The notes under the pieces: model-generated | Seen by the model: only the letters and a program-made list of their open reading frames with translations | Database searches by the model: none | Told to the model about the DNA's origin: nothing | Shown: in pieces, positions 1 through 10,416 of the stretch | Layout: each line of letters starts with the position of its first letter | Position numbering within the stretch: position 1 is the first letter of the stretch | Source of the DNA: Deltaproteobacteria bacterium | GTDB taxonomy: Bacteria > Desulfobacterota > Binatia > Binatales > Binataceae | Assembly (NCBI GenBank): GCA_021799495.1 | Contig: JAJZAI010000010.1 | Coordinates: 1 to 64,000 of the forward strand | Reading direction: 5' to 3' | DNA length: 64,000 nt | Made by a program: the position numbers and the translations under genes

Positions 1-140
1 AGCTCGAAGCCTTCCGCCACAAGATTTATCTGACTCCCGCCGAGGAACTGGAAAAGAAACGCATTCAGAAGCTGAAATTGGCCTCGAAGGATCGTATGAT
101 GGACCTCCTCAATCGCCATCAGCACGATGAAGCGCATTAA
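1..140 (+). CDS. C-terminal fragment of a small DUF465/YdcH-like protein (truncated by window edge)
   Basis: Reads LEAFRHKIYLTPAEELEKKRIQKLKLASKDRMMDLLNRHQHDEAH*; the 'L(T)PxEExExKRxxKxKLxxKDRM' pattern is DUF465-like. Confidence 0.55.
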   Translation, partial: LEAFRHKIYLTPAEELEKKRIQKLKLASKDRMMDLLNRHQHDEAH

Positions 141-181
141 GCGCATACCGGGGCGGGGCCGATTGTGATGATCCATCCGCG

Positions 182-703
182 ATGCCTAGTCATACGATAT
201 CGGTTCTGGTTGAGAACGAATTCGGCGTACTGTCCCGCGTAGCCGGGCTTTTTTCGAGCCGCGGCTTCAACATCGAGTCGCTCACGGTCAACGAGGATCC
301 GCAGGATCCGACGGTCTCGCGGATTGTGCTGGTCACGTCCGGCGACGATCAGATACTCGAGCAGATCAACAAGCAGCTCAACAAGCTGGTCTCGGTGATC
401 AAGGTCACCGATTTCAAGGAAGTCGATACCGTCGATCGCGAACTGGTGATGGTGAAGATCGCGGTCGACGAGCGCACCCGCACCGAGCTGGATTCGATCG
501 TGCACGCGTTCCGCGCCCATGTCGTGGACATCGGCCCGCGCTCGGTGACGGTGGAAGTGACCGGCGACACCGGCAAGATCAAGGCGTTCATCGCGCTGGT
601 CCGGCCGTTGGGGATCAAAGAGATGGTGCGCACGGGAAAGATCGCGATGGCGCGATCGGTCCAACTCGAATCAAATCACAACCATCGTCACGTCAGGGAA
701 TAA
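182..703 (+). CDS. ilvN: Acetolactate synthase small subunit (ACT domain)
   Basis: MPSHTISVLVENEFGVLSRVAGLFSSRGFNIESLTV... typical IlvN/IlvH N-terminus; followed by ilvC. Confidence 0.97.
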   Translation: MPSHTISVLVENEFGVLSRVAGLFSSRGFNIESLTVNEDPQDPTVSRIVLVTSGDDQILEQINKQLNKLVSVIKVTDFKEVDTVDRELVMVKIAVDERTRTELDSIVHAFRAHVVDIGPRSVTVEVTGDTGKIKAFIALVRPLGIKEMVRTGKIAMARSVQLESNHNHRHVRE

Positions 704-724
704 AAATTCCGGGAGAAAATCGGG

Positions 725-1741
725 ATGAAAGTATTTTACGACCGCGACGCCGACCTCAGCGCGCTCCGGCCGAAGAAGATCGCGATCATCGGATTCGGCA
801 GCCAGGGCCACGCGCACGCGCTTAATCTGCGCGACAGCGGGATGGACGTGCGGGTGGGATTGCGCAAGGGCAGCCCGACCTGGGAAAAGGCGGCCAAGCA
901 GGGCCTGCGCGTGCTCGACACGGCGGCGGCCGCCGCCGAAGCCGACATCATCATGATGCTGACGCCGGATGAGATGGCGAGCGACATCTACAAGGCGGAA
1001 ATCGCGCCGCATCTGGGCAAGGGCAAATACCTGGCCTTCGGCCACGGCTTCAATATCCATTTCAAATTCATCGAGCCGCCCGCCGACGTGAACGTTTTCA
1101 TGATCGCGCCGAAGGGGCCCGGCCATCTGGTGCGTTCCGAATTCGTCAAGGGGCGGGGAGTGCCGTGCCTGCTCGCGATTCAGCAGGATCCTTCCGGCGA
1201 CACGGAGAAAATCGGCCTTGCCTACGGATGCGCGATCGGCGGCGGACGCGCGGCGGTTATCGAAACCTCGTTCCGCGAAGAGACCGAGACCGATCTGTTC
1301 GGCGAACAGTCGGTGCTCTGCGGCGGGCTGACCGAACTTATCCGCGCCGGTTTCGAGACGCTGGTCGAAGCGGGTTACGCGCCGGAGATGGCTTATTTCG
1401 AGTGCCTGCACGAGGTCAAGCTGATTGTCGATCTGATTTACGAGGGCGGCATCGCGAACATGCGCTACTCGATCAGCAACACCGCGGAGTACGGCGACAT
1501 GACCCGCGGCAATCGCGTGGTCGGACCGGCGACGCGCGAAGCGATGAAGAAAATTCTCGCCGATATCCAGTCGGGCAAGTTCGCCAACGAATGGATCGCC
1601 GAGTATCGCGCGGGCCTGCCGAACTTCAAGCGTTTACGCGGCGAGGCGGAACAGCATCAGACCGAACAGGTCGGACGGCAACTGCGTTCGTTCATGCCGT
1701 GGCTGGGCAGCGATCGGCTGGTCGATAAAGCGAAGAACTAG
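725..1741 (+). CDS. ilvC: Ketol-acid reductoisomerase
   Basis: [43 protein letters not shown] signature. Confidence 0.98.
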   Translation: MKVFYDRDADLSALRPKKIAIIGFGSQGHAHALNLRDSGMDVRVGLRKGSPTWEKAAKQGLRVLDTAAAAAEADIIMMLTPDEMASDIYKAEIAPHLGKGKYLAFGHGFNIHFKFIEPPADVNVFMIAPKGPGHLVRSEFVKGRGVPCLLAIQQDPSGDTEKIGLAYGCAIGGGRAAVIETSFREETETDLFGEQSVLCGGLTELIRAGFETLVEAGYAPEMAYFECLHEVKLIVDLIYEGGIANMRYSISNTAEYGDMTRGNRVVGPATREAMKKILADIQSGKFANEWIAEYRAGLPNFKRLRGEAEQHQTEQVGRQLRSFMPWLGSDRLVDKAKN

Positions 1742-1750
1742 GCCCGCACC

Positions 1751-2452
1751 TTGAACGAATCCGAAGCAGGCGGCGCCGCGGCGCCGGAGGGGATGCGCGC
1801 GTGGATCGCGCGGCGGATGGGCATCGCGCCGGAAGGGGCCTACTATGCCGCCGGCGCGGCTGCGGCCGGCGTGATCTTCGCCGCTTCGGGAGCGGAGTCG
1901 CTGGGAGTTCTGATCCTGATCGCCGCGTTCGCGATCGGGATGTTTTTCCGCGATCCGGAACGCACCACGGCCGCGCCCGCCGGCGCGATTCTGTCGGCGG
2001 CCGACGGCAAGGTCACGGATATCGGCGCGGGCGCGCCGGCCGAGCTCAAGCTCGAAGATGGGAGCCTGCGGATCTCGGTTTTCATGTCGCCGCTGGACGT
2101 GCACGTGAATCGCGCGCCGGTCGCGGGCGAAATTTCGGCCGTCAGGCATACGCCCGGCGAATTTCGCGCCGCTTACAGCGACGCGGCCAGCGAGCATAAC
2201 GAGCGCAATCTGATCGTAATCGCCGACGCCGCCGGACGGCGGCATGCGATAGTGCAGATGGCGGGTTATCTGGCGCGGCGAATCGTATGCCGGGTGCGGC
2301 CAGGCGCGAAGGTCGCGCGCGGCGAGCGCGTCGGCATAATCATGTTCGGCAGCCGCGTCGATCATTATCTGCCGGCGGGTTACCGGGCGACGGTCGCTGT
2401 CGGCGAGCGCGTGCGTGCGGGCGAAAGCGCGATTGGAGAACCGGATCGATGA
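1751..2452 (+). CDS. psd: Phosphatidylserine decarboxylase proenzyme
   Basis: FFRDPERTT...ADGKV...SPLDVHVNRAPVAG...ERVGIIMFGSRVDHYLP; TTG start; ATGA overlap with pssA. Confidence 0.93.
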   Translation: MNESEAGGAAAPEGMRAWIARRMGIAPEGAYYAAGAAAAGVIFAASGAESLGVLILIAAFAIGMFFRDPERTTAAPAGAILSAADGKVTDIGAGAPAELKLEDGSLRISVFMSPLDVHVNRAPVAGEISAVRHTPGEFRAAYSDAASEHNERNLIVIADAAGRRHAIVQMAGYLARRIVCRVRPGAKVARGERVGIIMFGSRVDHYLPAGYRATVAVGERVRAGESAIGEPDR

Positions 2453-3348
2453 AAGGCGGCGAGGCGCGGAGCGATTCCGGCGGGCGTGAGCGGATGCGGC
2501 TTGCGCCGGCCGCGCTCAAAGCGCGTCGGGAAAAGATGGCCGAACCACTCAGGCGGGGGGTTTTCGTGGTGCCGGCGACGATTACGTCGCTGGGCCTGCT
2601 CGCCGGATTCTACTCGCTGATTTCGTCGATGAGCGCGCACTTCGAGCTGGCCGCGACCATGATCGTCGCGGCCTTCGTGTGCGACGGTCTCGACGGGCGA
2701 ATCGCCCGCCTGTCGCGCAGTTCGAGCCAGTTCGGAGTCGAGTACGACAGCCTGTCCGACGTCGTCGCCTTCGGCGTCGCGCCGGCGGGACTAGTCTATA
2801 GCTGGGCGATTCGTTCGCTGGGTTCGCTCGGAATCGTGATAAGCGGGCTGTTCGTGGTATGCGCGGCGCTGCGCCTCGCCCGGTTCAACGTGCAGACGGC
2901 GGTGACGGACAAGCGCCGCTTCACCGGATTGCCGGTGCCCGGCGCCGCGGCGCTGATCGCGGGCGCGGTGCTTGCCTACAGCTATTTCGAAATCGATTCG
3001 CCGCGCACGCTGTGCGTCGTGATGACGCCGGTCACGCTGGGGCTGGCGGCGCTGATGATCTCGCGCGTGCCGTATCCGAGTTTCAAAACCTTTACCCCGC
3101 ATCGCCGCGCCCAGGTCGAGCTGATGGCGGTGGTGCTGGTGATAGCGGCGATGCTGTTCGCGATGCCGCAATTCACGTTTTTCGCGCTTGCGCTCGCATA
3201 CGTTTCGTCCGGGCTGTTCCTGCTGGCGCGGGGCGAGCGAATCGCGAAATTGCCGGCCGCGCCGCCGCTGCCGGCGGCGGGCACGGCGCCGCAAGCCGCA
3301 GACCCAGCCGCGCCGCGACCGGGCGAAACCGCCGCGACCGAGCCTTGA
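2449..3348 (+). CDS. pssA: CDP-diacylglycerol--serine O-phosphatidyltransferase
   Basis: CDP-alcohol phosphatidyltransferase motif CDGLDGRIARLSRSSSQFGVEYDSLSD; ATG at 2449 overlaps psd stop. Confidence 0.93.
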   Translation: MKGGEARSDSGGRERMRLAPAALKARREKMAEPLRRGVFVVPATITSLGLLAGFYSLISSMSAHFELAATMIVAAFVCDGLDGRIARLSRSSSQFGVEYDSLSDVVAFGVAPAGLVYSWAIRSLGSLGIVISGLFVVCAALRLARFNVQTAVTDKRRFTGLPVPGAAALIAGAVLAYSYFEIDSPRTLCVVMTPVTLGLAALMISRVPYPSFKTFTPHRRAQVELMAVVLVIAAMLFAMPQFTFFALALAYVSSGLFLLARGERIAKLPAAPPLPAAGTAPQAADPAAPRPGETAATEP

Positions 3349-3374
3349 CGCGGGAATGTTCCGCTGGCTAGGAT
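3345..3374 (+). promoter_or_regulatory. Candidate sigma70-like promoter for the leuA leader (TTGACG-N18-TAGGAT)
   Basis: ttgacg at 3345-3350, 18-nt spacer, taggat at 3369-3374, immediately upstream of the leader ORF. Confidence 0.35.
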
Positions 3375-3384
3375 GCCAAGCGTA

Positions 3385-3468
3385 ATGACGTTGAACCTGC
3401 ATCTCGGACTGCTGCTTATTCTGGCCCTTAGCGGGGCCCACGCCGCGGGCGTCGAGGTGCAGGCCTGA
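3385..3468 (+). CDS. leuL: Leucine-rich leader peptide of a leuA attenuator (27 aa; an in-frame ATG at 3373 would give 31 aa)
   Basis: MTLNLHLGLLLILALSGAHAAGVEVQA*; 8 Leu codons within residues 3-15; followed by an intrinsic terminator and leuA. Confidence 0.75.
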   Translation: MTLNLHLGLLLILALSGAHAAGVEVQA

Positions 3469-3491
3469 CCAAGGCTTGAAAAGCTGAGACC

Positions 3492-3539
3492 AACGCCCCG
3501 GGTGGGCCGAACAGGCGACCCGGGGCGTTTTCTTTTTTT
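3492..3539 (+). terminator. Rho-independent terminator (attenuator) upstream of leuA
   Basis: Perfect 12-bp stem aacgccccgggt / acccggggcgtt (3492-3503 / 3518-3529), 14-nt loop, then ttctttttttg. Confidence 0.92.
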
Positions 3540-3598
3540 GGCCCGGCGCGGTCGCCGTTACGGTTCACGAGATGGGCTGAAGACGAGGGAGATGCGCA

Positions 3599-5164
3599 AT
3601 GTCCACGACCAGTTCCGATCACGCTGGCGCCGATTACGTAAGGATTTTCGACACCACGCTGCGCGACGGCGAACAATCGCCGGGCTGCACGATGAACGTC
3701 GAAGAGAAGGTCGCGATCGCGCGCCAGCTCGAGCGCCTGAACGTCGATATTATCGAGGCGGGGTTCGCCGCGTCGTCGCCGGGGGATTTCGAGTCGGTGC
3801 GCCGGATCGCCGAGGCGCTCGAGCGGCCGACCGTGTTGAGCCTCTCGCGCACGCGCGACGAAGACGTGGACGCGGCGCTGAAGGCGGTCGAGGGAGCGAA
3901 GCGGCCGGGCGTCCATATTTTCATCGCGACCTCGGATATCCATCTCAAGTACAAGCTGAACATGACGCGCGAGGACGTGCTCAACGCCGCGACCTGGGCG
4001 GTGACGCGCGCCAAACGGCATCTGGACCATATCGAATTTTCGTGCGAAGACGCCTCGCGCAGCGACTGGGACTACATGACGAAGATCTGCGAAGAGGTGA
4101 TTCGCGCGGGCGCGCGGATTATCAACCTGCCCGACACCACCGGCCACGCGATTCCGGAGGAATTCGGGCGGATGTTCGCCTACATGCGTGAGCATGTGGC
4201 CGGCGCGGACCAGGTGATCTGGAGCGCGCATTGCCATAACGATCTGGGGCTTGCGGTCGCGAACTCGCTGGCGGCGGTGCGCAACGGCGCCCGCCAGGTC
4301 GAATGCACGATCAACGGAATCGGCGAACGCGCCGGCAACACCTCGATGGAAGAGGTGGTGATGGCGGTCCGGACCCGCAAAGACCTGATGGAGGTGCGGA
4401 CCGGAATCGACACGCGCCAGATTTATCCGGCGTCGCGGCTGCTGTCGCAGATAATCGGCCAGCCGGTGCCGCCGAACAAGCCGATCGTCGGCGACAACGC
4501 GTTCGCGCACGAAGCCGGAATCCATCAGGACGGCGTGCTCAAGAACAAGCTGACCTACGAAATCATGAAGCCCGAGGATATCGGGATTCCGTCCAACAAG
4601 CTGGTGCTGGGCAAGCATTCGGGACGCCACGCCTTCGTCAACCGGCTGAAGGAGCTTGGAGTCGAGCCGGCGGCGATCGACGTGGAGAAGGCGTTCGCGG
4701 CGTTCAAGGCGCTGTGCGACAAGAAAAAGGTCGTGTACGACGACGACATTCTGGCGCTGGCGAACGAAGAGACGCGGCGCACGGCGGAACGGTTCGAACT
4801 GGTGGACGTGGCCGTCACCTCGTCGAGCCGCACGGAGCCGCGGGCCGAGGTCACGATGCGCGTGGCGGGCGAGGAGCGCAACGCCGCGGCGACCGGCGAC
4901 GGGATGGTGGACGCCTGCTACAAGGCGATTTACAAGATCGCGGGAATCACGCCGGCGCTGGAGCGCTACTCGGTCAAGGCGATTACCGGCGGCACGGACG
5001 CGCTGGGCGAAGTGTCGTGCCTGGTGCGCGAGGACGGAATGACCGTCGCCGGGCAGGGGGCGCATAGCGATATCGTGATGGCGAGCGCGCTGGCGCTGGT
5101 GAACGCGCTCAACCGGCTCAAGGCGCGGGAGGCGAGCGCGGCGCGTCCGGTCGAAGGACCGTAA
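3599..5164 (+). CDS. leuA: 2-isopropylmalate synthase
   Basis: [44 protein letters not shown]-terminal LeuA regulatory domain. Confidence 0.98.
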   Translation: MSTTSSDHAGADYVRIFDTTLRDGEQSPGCTMNVEEKVAIARQLERLNVDIIEAGFAASSPGDFESVRRIAEALERPTVLSLSRTRDEDVDAALKAVEGAKRPGVHIFIATSDIHLKYKLNMTREDVLNAATWAVTRAKRHLDHIEFSCEDASRSDWDYMTKICEEVIRAGARIINLPDTTGHAIPEEFGRMFAYMREHVAGADQVIWSAHCHNDLGLAVANSLAAVRNGARQVECTINGIGERAGNTSMEEVVMAVRTRKDLMEVRTGIDTRQIYPASRLLSQIIGQPVPPNKPIVGDNAFAHEAGIHQDGVLKNKLTYEIMKPEDIGIPSNKLVLGKHSGRHAFVNRLKELGVEPAAIDVEKAFAAFKALCDKKKVVYDDDILALANEETRRTAERFELVDVAVTSSSRTEPRAEVTMRVAGEERNAAATGDGMVDACYKAIYKIAGITPALERYSVKAITGGTDALGEVSCLVREDGMTVAGQGAHSDIVMASALALVNALNRLKAREASAARPVEGP

Positions 5165-5426
5165 AGCGCGCGGGACTTGCCGCGGCGCGGCGCTTGGGCT
5201 AAGTGCTGATACGTTGTAATTTTTGCGCGTTGATTCGGGACGTTGGATATTCAATCGTTTGCGAAACGGCGGCGTCTGGCGGCGCGCCCCGGGCGCATCG
5301 GCAATGGGCGCGCGGTAAGCCGGTTTCGCGCAAGCGGAGCGCCCGCAATCCGAAATCCCGAAAACACCGGCGAGGGAGAAGAGCGTTTCGTCCGCGCGCG
5401 TCGCGGTCAGGCGTCAGCGGCTGGTA

Positions 5427-6539
5427 ATGGCCTACAAAATTCTTGTGCTCAAGGGTGACGGTATCGGTCCCGAGGTCGTCGGCGAGGCCTTGCAGGCGCT
5501 CAAGGTAGTCGCACGGCGCGACGCCGTGGATATCGAATTCAAGGAAGCGCCGATCGGCGGCCACGCGATCGACGCGCACGGCAAACCGCTGCCCGATGCG
5601 ACCTTGGCGGCCGCGCGCGACTGCGACGCGATATTGCTCGGCGCGGTCGGCGGGCCGAAATGGGACAATCCGAAGGCCGAGATGCGGCCTGAGCAGGCGC
5701 TGCTTGGACTGCGCAAGGAGCTTGGGCTGTTCGCGAACGTGCGGCCGGTCAAGAGCGTGAAGGAATTCCTGCCGGCCTCGCCGTTGCGCGCGGATATTGT
5801 CAACGGCGTCGATTTGGTGGTGATTCGCGAACTCACCGGCGGCATCTATTACGGCAAACCCAGCGAGCGGCGCGTCGGCGCGGACGGACGCGAGGCGGTT
5901 GATACCTGCTATTACTCGGAAGGCGAAATCGAACGGGTGTTGCGCTACGGCTTCGAGCTGGCGCGCGAACGGCGCAAGCATCTCACCTCGGTCGACAAGG
6001 CCAACGTGCTTTCGACTTCGCGCCTGTGGCGCGAGGTCGCAACAGAGGTCGCCGCGCGTTATCCGGACGTCAAATGCGACCATCAGCTGGTCGATTCGAT
6101 GGCGATGCATCTGATTCGCCGGCCTCGCGATTTCGACGTGATCGTCACCGAAAACATGTTCGGCGACATTCTGACCGACGAAGCGTCGGTTCTGGCCGGT
6201 TCGATGGGGCTGTTGCCGTCGGCGTCGCTCGGCGAGGAGCTTAACGGCGCGGGCTATCGGATTGGATTGTATGAGCCGATCCACGGCAGCGCGCCCGATA
6301 TCGCCGGGCGGGACGAAGCGAATCCGCTGGCGGCGATTCTGTCGGCGGCGATGCTGCTGGAGCATTCGCTGGGGATGCGCGCGGAGGCGGAATTGATTAC
6401 GCAGGCGGTCGAGGGCGTCGTGCGCGACGGCTACCGCACGCGCGATCTCGGCGGCGGCGCGGGCGTCAAGGTCGTCGGATGCAAGGCGATGGGCCGGCTC
6501 GTGCGCGAGCGTATCGAGAACCTTGAGCCGGAAGCCTGA
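5427..6539 (+). CDS. leuB: 3-isopropylmalate dehydrogenase
   Basis: MAYKILVLKGDGIGPEVVGEALQ...; VTENMFGDILTDEASVLAGSMGLLPSASLG. Confidence 0.98.
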   Translation: MAYKILVLKGDGIGPEVVGEALQALKVVARRDAVDIEFKEAPIGGHAIDAHGKPLPDATLAAARDCDAILLGAVGGPKWDNPKAEMRPEQALLGLRKELGLFANVRPVKSVKEFLPASPLRADIVNGVDLVVIRELTGGIYYGKPSERRVGADGREAVDTCYYSEGEIERVLRYGFELARERRKHLTSVDKANVLSTSRLWREVATEVAARYPDVKCDHQLVDSMAMHLIRRPRDFDVIVTENMFGDILTDEASVLAGSMGLLPSASLGEELNGAGYRIGLYEPIHGSAPDIAGRDEANPLAAILSAAMLLEHSLGMRAEAELITQAVEGVVRDGYRTRDLGGGAGVKVVGCKAMGRLVRERIENLEPEA

Positions 6540-6598
6540 GCGCAAGCGGTCGGGAGCGGCGCGCCGATGAATTCGGCAGGCCGAAAAGAGGCGCGATT

Positions 6599-7567
6599 TT
6601 GAGCAACGGGCGCAAACCGCGCGTCGCGATCGTCGGAGCGACGGGAATCGTCGGCGGCCAGATCGCGGATCTGATCGGCGAACGCGAATTCCCGCATGCG
6701 GAACTGAAGCTGTTCGCCACAGAAAGCGGCGCGTTTGATTCGGTCGAGGCGGCCGGTGAAAGCCATCCGGTGGCGCGTCTCGATGAGCCCTCGGAGCTCG
6801 CGAATTTCGACATTGTTTTCCTCGCCGTGCCTGACGCGGCCGCGCGTGCTCTGGGCGAGCGGCTCGATGTGCAAATAGTTATTGACCTGAGCGCGGCGCT
6901 TCGGGCGCCGGACGACGCCCGATTGGCGGCGCCGGGACTCACGCCGCGCGAGCGGATCAAAACGCTCGTCAAAGGCGGGAGGGTCGCGCCGCCGCATCCG
7001 GCGGCGCAGGTGATCGCGACGATTTTGCGCGCGCTGGAAATCGATTCGGGATTTGTCGGCGCAAGCGTGATCACGGGAGCGAGCGGCGCGGGCCGCGAAA
7101 AAGTCTCCGAGCTGTTCAATCAAACCGCCGACCTGCTGAACGCGCGGCTCGATCTCGGCGAAGACGGGCAGCAGCTCGCATTCAACCTGTTTATGCCCCC
7201 CGGCGCCGCTGAGAACGCGCAAGCGCTCGGCGCGCAGATTTCAGCGCTGGCCGGAGACGCCGTATCGCCGGCCGTGCAGATTGTGCAGGCCCCCGTTTTT
7301 CATGGCGGCGGCGTCGCGCTTTCCGTGCCGGCGAACGGACGCGATTCGGTGGATTGGGTAAAAAAGATGCGCTCCGCGCCGGGAATTCTCTTTATCGAGG
7401 GCGAGGATCCGGCCGGCTTCGTCGATGCGATCGGCCAGGAAGCGGTGATTGTGCGGATGGCGCGCAACGCGGAAGGCGCGATCTTCTGGTGCGTTTTCGA
7501 CGCCGCGCGAGTCGCCGCGATGACGGCCCTTTGGATCGCCGAAAGCGCCTGGTTCACCTTTTCCTGA
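6599..7567 (+). CDS. asd: Aspartate-semialdehyde dehydrogenase family protein
   Basis: KPRVAIVGATGIVGGQIADLIGEREFPHAELKLFAT...; start is TTG-like; the active-site Cys region is atypical (see findings). Confidence 0.8.
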   Translation: MSNGRKPRVAIVGATGIVGGQIADLIGEREFPHAELKLFATESGAFDSVEAAGESHPVARLDEPSELANFDIVFLAVPDAAARALGERLDVQIVIDLSAALRAPDDARLAAPGLTPRERIKTLVKGGRVAPPHPAAQVIATILRALEIDSGFVGASVITGASGAGREKVSELFNQTADLLNARLDLGEDGQQLAFNLFMPPGAAENAQALGAQISALAGDAVSPAVQIVQAPVFHGGGVALSVPANGRDSVDWVKKMRSAPGILFIEGEDPAGFVDAIGQEAVIVRMARNAEGAIFWCVFDAARVAAMTALWIAESAWFTFS

Positions 7568-7612
7568 TTCGGTCCGGCGTTCCAGCGCACTGCGGCGCGG
7601 CGCCGCACATCA

Positions 7613-8344
7613 ATGAAAATCCGCATCACTCTCGAATACGACGGCGCGAATTACGCGGGCTGGCAGATTCAACCGGGCGCGGATTCGATTCAGGCGCGGC
7701 TCGAGGAGGCGCTGGCCCGCATCTTCGGCGCCGCCGTCCGGGTGCATGGCGCCGGGCGCACCGACGCGGGCGTGCACGCGCGCGGACAGGTCGCGGCGTT
7801 CGATCCGCCGCGCGCGTTCGATCCGGAAGATCTGCATCGCGCGCTGAACGCGTTGCTGCCGCCGGATATCGCGATTCTGGAAGCCGCGGCGGCGGCGGAC
7901 GATTTCGATCCGCGGCGCTCGGCCCGTTCGCGAATTTACGAATATCGCGTGCTGAATCGCGAACGGCGCTCGGCATTTGAATTTCGCCACGCATGGCTGC
8001 TGCCGGGCGCGCTCGACCTCGATGGGATGGCGCAAACCGCCGAAGTCTTCATCGGCGAGCATGATTTCGCGGCGTTCCGTTCGCTCGGCTCCGATGAACG
8101 TACGACGATGCGGCGGGTCATTGCGAGTCAATGGCGGCGCGAGGGCGAGTTCTTGATCTATCGCGTCGAGGCGACGGCGTTCCTGCGCCGGATGGTCAGA
8201 ACGATGGTCGCGGCGATGGTCGAAGCCGGCCGCGGCCGGTTGTCGCCGGAAGACGCCGCCGGAATTCTCGCCTCGCGCGATCGCGCGCGTGCGCCGGCCG
8301 CCGCGCCGGCCGCGGGACTTTTTCTGATCGCCGTGAATTATTGA
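7613..8344 (+). CDS. truA: tRNA pseudouridine(38-40) synthase
   Basis: MKIRITLEYDGANYAGWQIQPGADSIQARLEEAL...GAGRTDAGVHARGQ. Confidence 0.98.
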   Translation: MKIRITLEYDGANYAGWQIQPGADSIQARLEEALARIFGAAVRVHGAGRTDAGVHARGQVAAFDPPRAFDPEDLHRALNALLPPDIAILEAAAAADDFDPRRSARSRIYEYRVLNRERRSAFEFRHAWLLPGALDLDGMAQTAEVFIGEHDFAAFRSLGSDERTTMRRVIASQWRREGEFLIYRVEATAFLRRMVRTMVAAMVEAGRGRLSPEDAAGILASRDRARAPAAAPAAGLFLIAVNY

Positions 8345-8551
8345 TTTCACATGCCACGAAGTCGCAAAACCGCCGTCAGGCGCTAATTTCCTGCCGCCGG
8401 TGGCGCGTTTTCAACGCCCCGCGCGCGTTCCGGCGATCGCTTGTGCAAAATTCCGCATGGTTGTAGGGGAAAACGCGCGATGAACGCTTGAATTACGGCG
8501 TTCTCTGGTTCACGCTTGAAAACAGGCCAAAATCGGGCCGCAAGGAGGAGG

Positions 8552-8836
8552 ATGATGACGCAGTCGCAGGTCGCAGCCCATCTTGCCGACAAACTCGGCA
8601 TCACGAAGAAGCAGGCGAAGTCAGCGCTTGAGGAACTCACGGGCCTCGTCGTTCGCGAACTCAAGAAGGAAGGTTCGCTGCGTCTGGCGGGCCTTGGAAT
8701 TTTCCGCAAGCGCAAGACCAAGGCGCGGATGGGGCGCAATCCCATGACCGGCGCGCAAATCAAAATTCCCGCGCGCACGCGCCTGCGCTTCACGCCGGCG
8801 AAATCGTTGAAGGATTCCGTGCTCGGCGCCCGCTGA
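8552..8836 (+). CDS. HU/IHF-family DNA-binding protein
   Basis: MTQSQVAAHLADKLGITKKQAKSALEEL...GIFRKRKTKARMGRNPMTGAQIKIPARTRLRFTPAKSLKD; strong SD aaggagg. Confidence 0.93.
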   Translation: MMTQSQVAAHLADKLGITKKQAKSALEELTGLVVRELKKEGSLRLAGLGIFRKRKTKARMGRNPMTGAQIKIPARTRLRFTPAKSLKDSVLGAR

Positions 8837-8861
8837 TTCGACTACTCATGTGATCAAGCGA

Positions 8862-8899
8862 CGCCGCGGGGTTGGGATGTGACGCCCGATCCCGCGGCG
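8862..8899 (+). terminator. Possible stem-loop terminator after the HU-like gene
   Basis: Perfect 9-bp stem cgccgcggg / cccgcggcg with 20-nt loop; only a weak T-run follows. Confidence 0.4.
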
Positions 8900-9063
8900 C
8901 GCGTTTCAGGGCAAAGCCAAATCGCATATTGGATTGCCAATGCCGATCGCGCTTTCGCGCAGGTTATTCTTTGCGCTGATTCTTCCTGGATTTTGTTTTT
9001 CCGGGCGCGGAACCTTGAGCACCGGCGAGGTTGCGGCGAGGCGGCGTCATCCGCTCCGTGGTC

Positions 9064-10416
9064 CTAATCCTTGCGGCGCGCCGCGGCGCGCGCCTTGCGC
9101 ACACGTTCCAGATAATCGCGGATGCGCGCTTCGTAGCCGCGGTCGGACGGCGAATAGTAAATCGTGCCGATTAGTTTGCCGGGCAGGCAATCCTGATCGG
9201 CCAGCGCGCCTTCATATTCGTGCGGATATTTGTAGCCTGAACCGTATCCGAGCTCCCGCATCAGCCTGGTCGGCGCGTTCCGCAGATGCATCGGAACCGG
9301 CAGCGCGCCGTGCTGGCGGGCAGCGTCGCGCGCGGCGTTCATCGCCAGATATGAGGCGTTGGATTTCGGCGCGCTCGCAAGATAGGTCACGCCCTGCGCG
9401 AGCGGAATGATTCCTTCCGGCAGTCCGACGAAATCCACCGCGTCCTTGACCGCGATCGCGATCTGCAGCGCGCGCGGATCCGCGTTGCCGATATCTTCCG
9501 AGGCGAAAATCGCCATCCGGCGCACGATGAACAACGGATCTTCGCCCGCTTCGATCATCCGCGTCATCCAGTAGAGCGCCGCGTCGGGATCGCTCGCGCG
9601 CATGCTTTTGATGAACGCCGAGATTACGTTGTAGTGCTCTTCGCCGGCGCGATCGTATTGCAGCGCCTTGTGCTGCGCGGCCTCGGTGACGTCGCCGATC
9701 GCGATCGCGCGCCGTCCGGCGCTTTGCGCCAGGTCCGCCGCGACTTCCAGCGTGCCAAGCGCGCGCCGCGCATCGCCGCCGGAGATTCGAACTATCTCGT
9801 CGATCGCGTCGCCGGCGAGCGTGAGGTCCATCGCGCCGAGACCGCGCTCGCGATCCGCGAGCGCGCGCCGGACCAGCGCCGCAATCGCGTCATCGCCGAG
9901 CGGCTTGAGCACCAGCACGCGCGCCCGCGAAAGCAGCGGTGAAATTACTTCAAATGACGGATTCTCGGTGGTCGCGCCGATCAGCGTGACCAGGCCGCTT
10001 TCGACGTGCGGCAGAATGGCGTCCTGTTGGGCGCGGTTCCAGCGATGGATTTCGTCGATGAAAATGATCGTGCGGCGGCCTTCGAGCTCCAGCGCGCGCC
10101 GCGCTTCCTCGACCGCCTCGCGCAGGTCGGCGACTCCGGCCGAGACCGCGGCGAGGGTTTTGAAAACCGCCCCGGACTGGCGCGCGACCAAAAGCGCGAT
10201 GGTCGTTTTGCCGGTTCCCGGCGGACCCCACAGGATGATCGAATGGATCGCGCCGGTCGCCGCCATCTGCGCCAGCAGCTTGCCCGGTCCGAGCAGATGT
10301 TCCTGTCCGACGACTTCGGCGAGCGCCTGCGGCCGCATCCGATCCGCGAGCGGCTGCGCCGGGGCGCGCGGCGTTGCGAAAAGACCGCGGCTTTCGTCGC
10401 TTTTTCGTCGCGCCAT
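9064..10416 (-). CDS. rarA: Replication-associated recombination protein A (AAA ATPase, MgsA)
   Basis: PLADRMRPQALAEVVGQEHLLGPGKLL...SIILWGPPGTGKTTIALL...FIDEIHRWNRAQQDAILPHVE. Confidence 0.97.
   Translation of the reverse strand: MARRKSDESRGLFATPRAPAQPLADRMRPQALAEVVGQEHLLGPGKLLAQMAATGAIHSIILWGPPGTGKTTIALLVARQSGAVFKTLAAVSAGVADLREAVEEARRALELEGRRTIIFIDEIHRWNRAQQDAILPHVESGLVTLIGATTENPSFEVISPLLSRARVLVLKPLGDDAIAALVRRALADRERGLGAMDLTLAGDAIDEIVRISGGDARRALGTLEVAADLAQSAGRRAIAIGDVTEAAQHKALQYDRAGEEHYNVISAFIKSMRASDPDAALYWMTRMIEAGEDPLFIVRRMAIFASEDIGNADPRALQIAIAVKDAVDFVGLPEGIIPLAQGVTYLASAPKSNASYLAMNAARDAARQHGALPVPMHLRNAPTRLMRELGYGSGYKYPHEYEGALADQDCLPGKLIGTIYYSPSDRGYEARIRDYLERVRKARAAARRKD

Noticed and set aside
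3428-5254. 608-aa minus-strand ORF opposite leuA
   Set aside because: High-GC shadow ORF: the plus strand encodes a clear LeuA; the antisense translation is Arg/His-rich with no recognisable domain.
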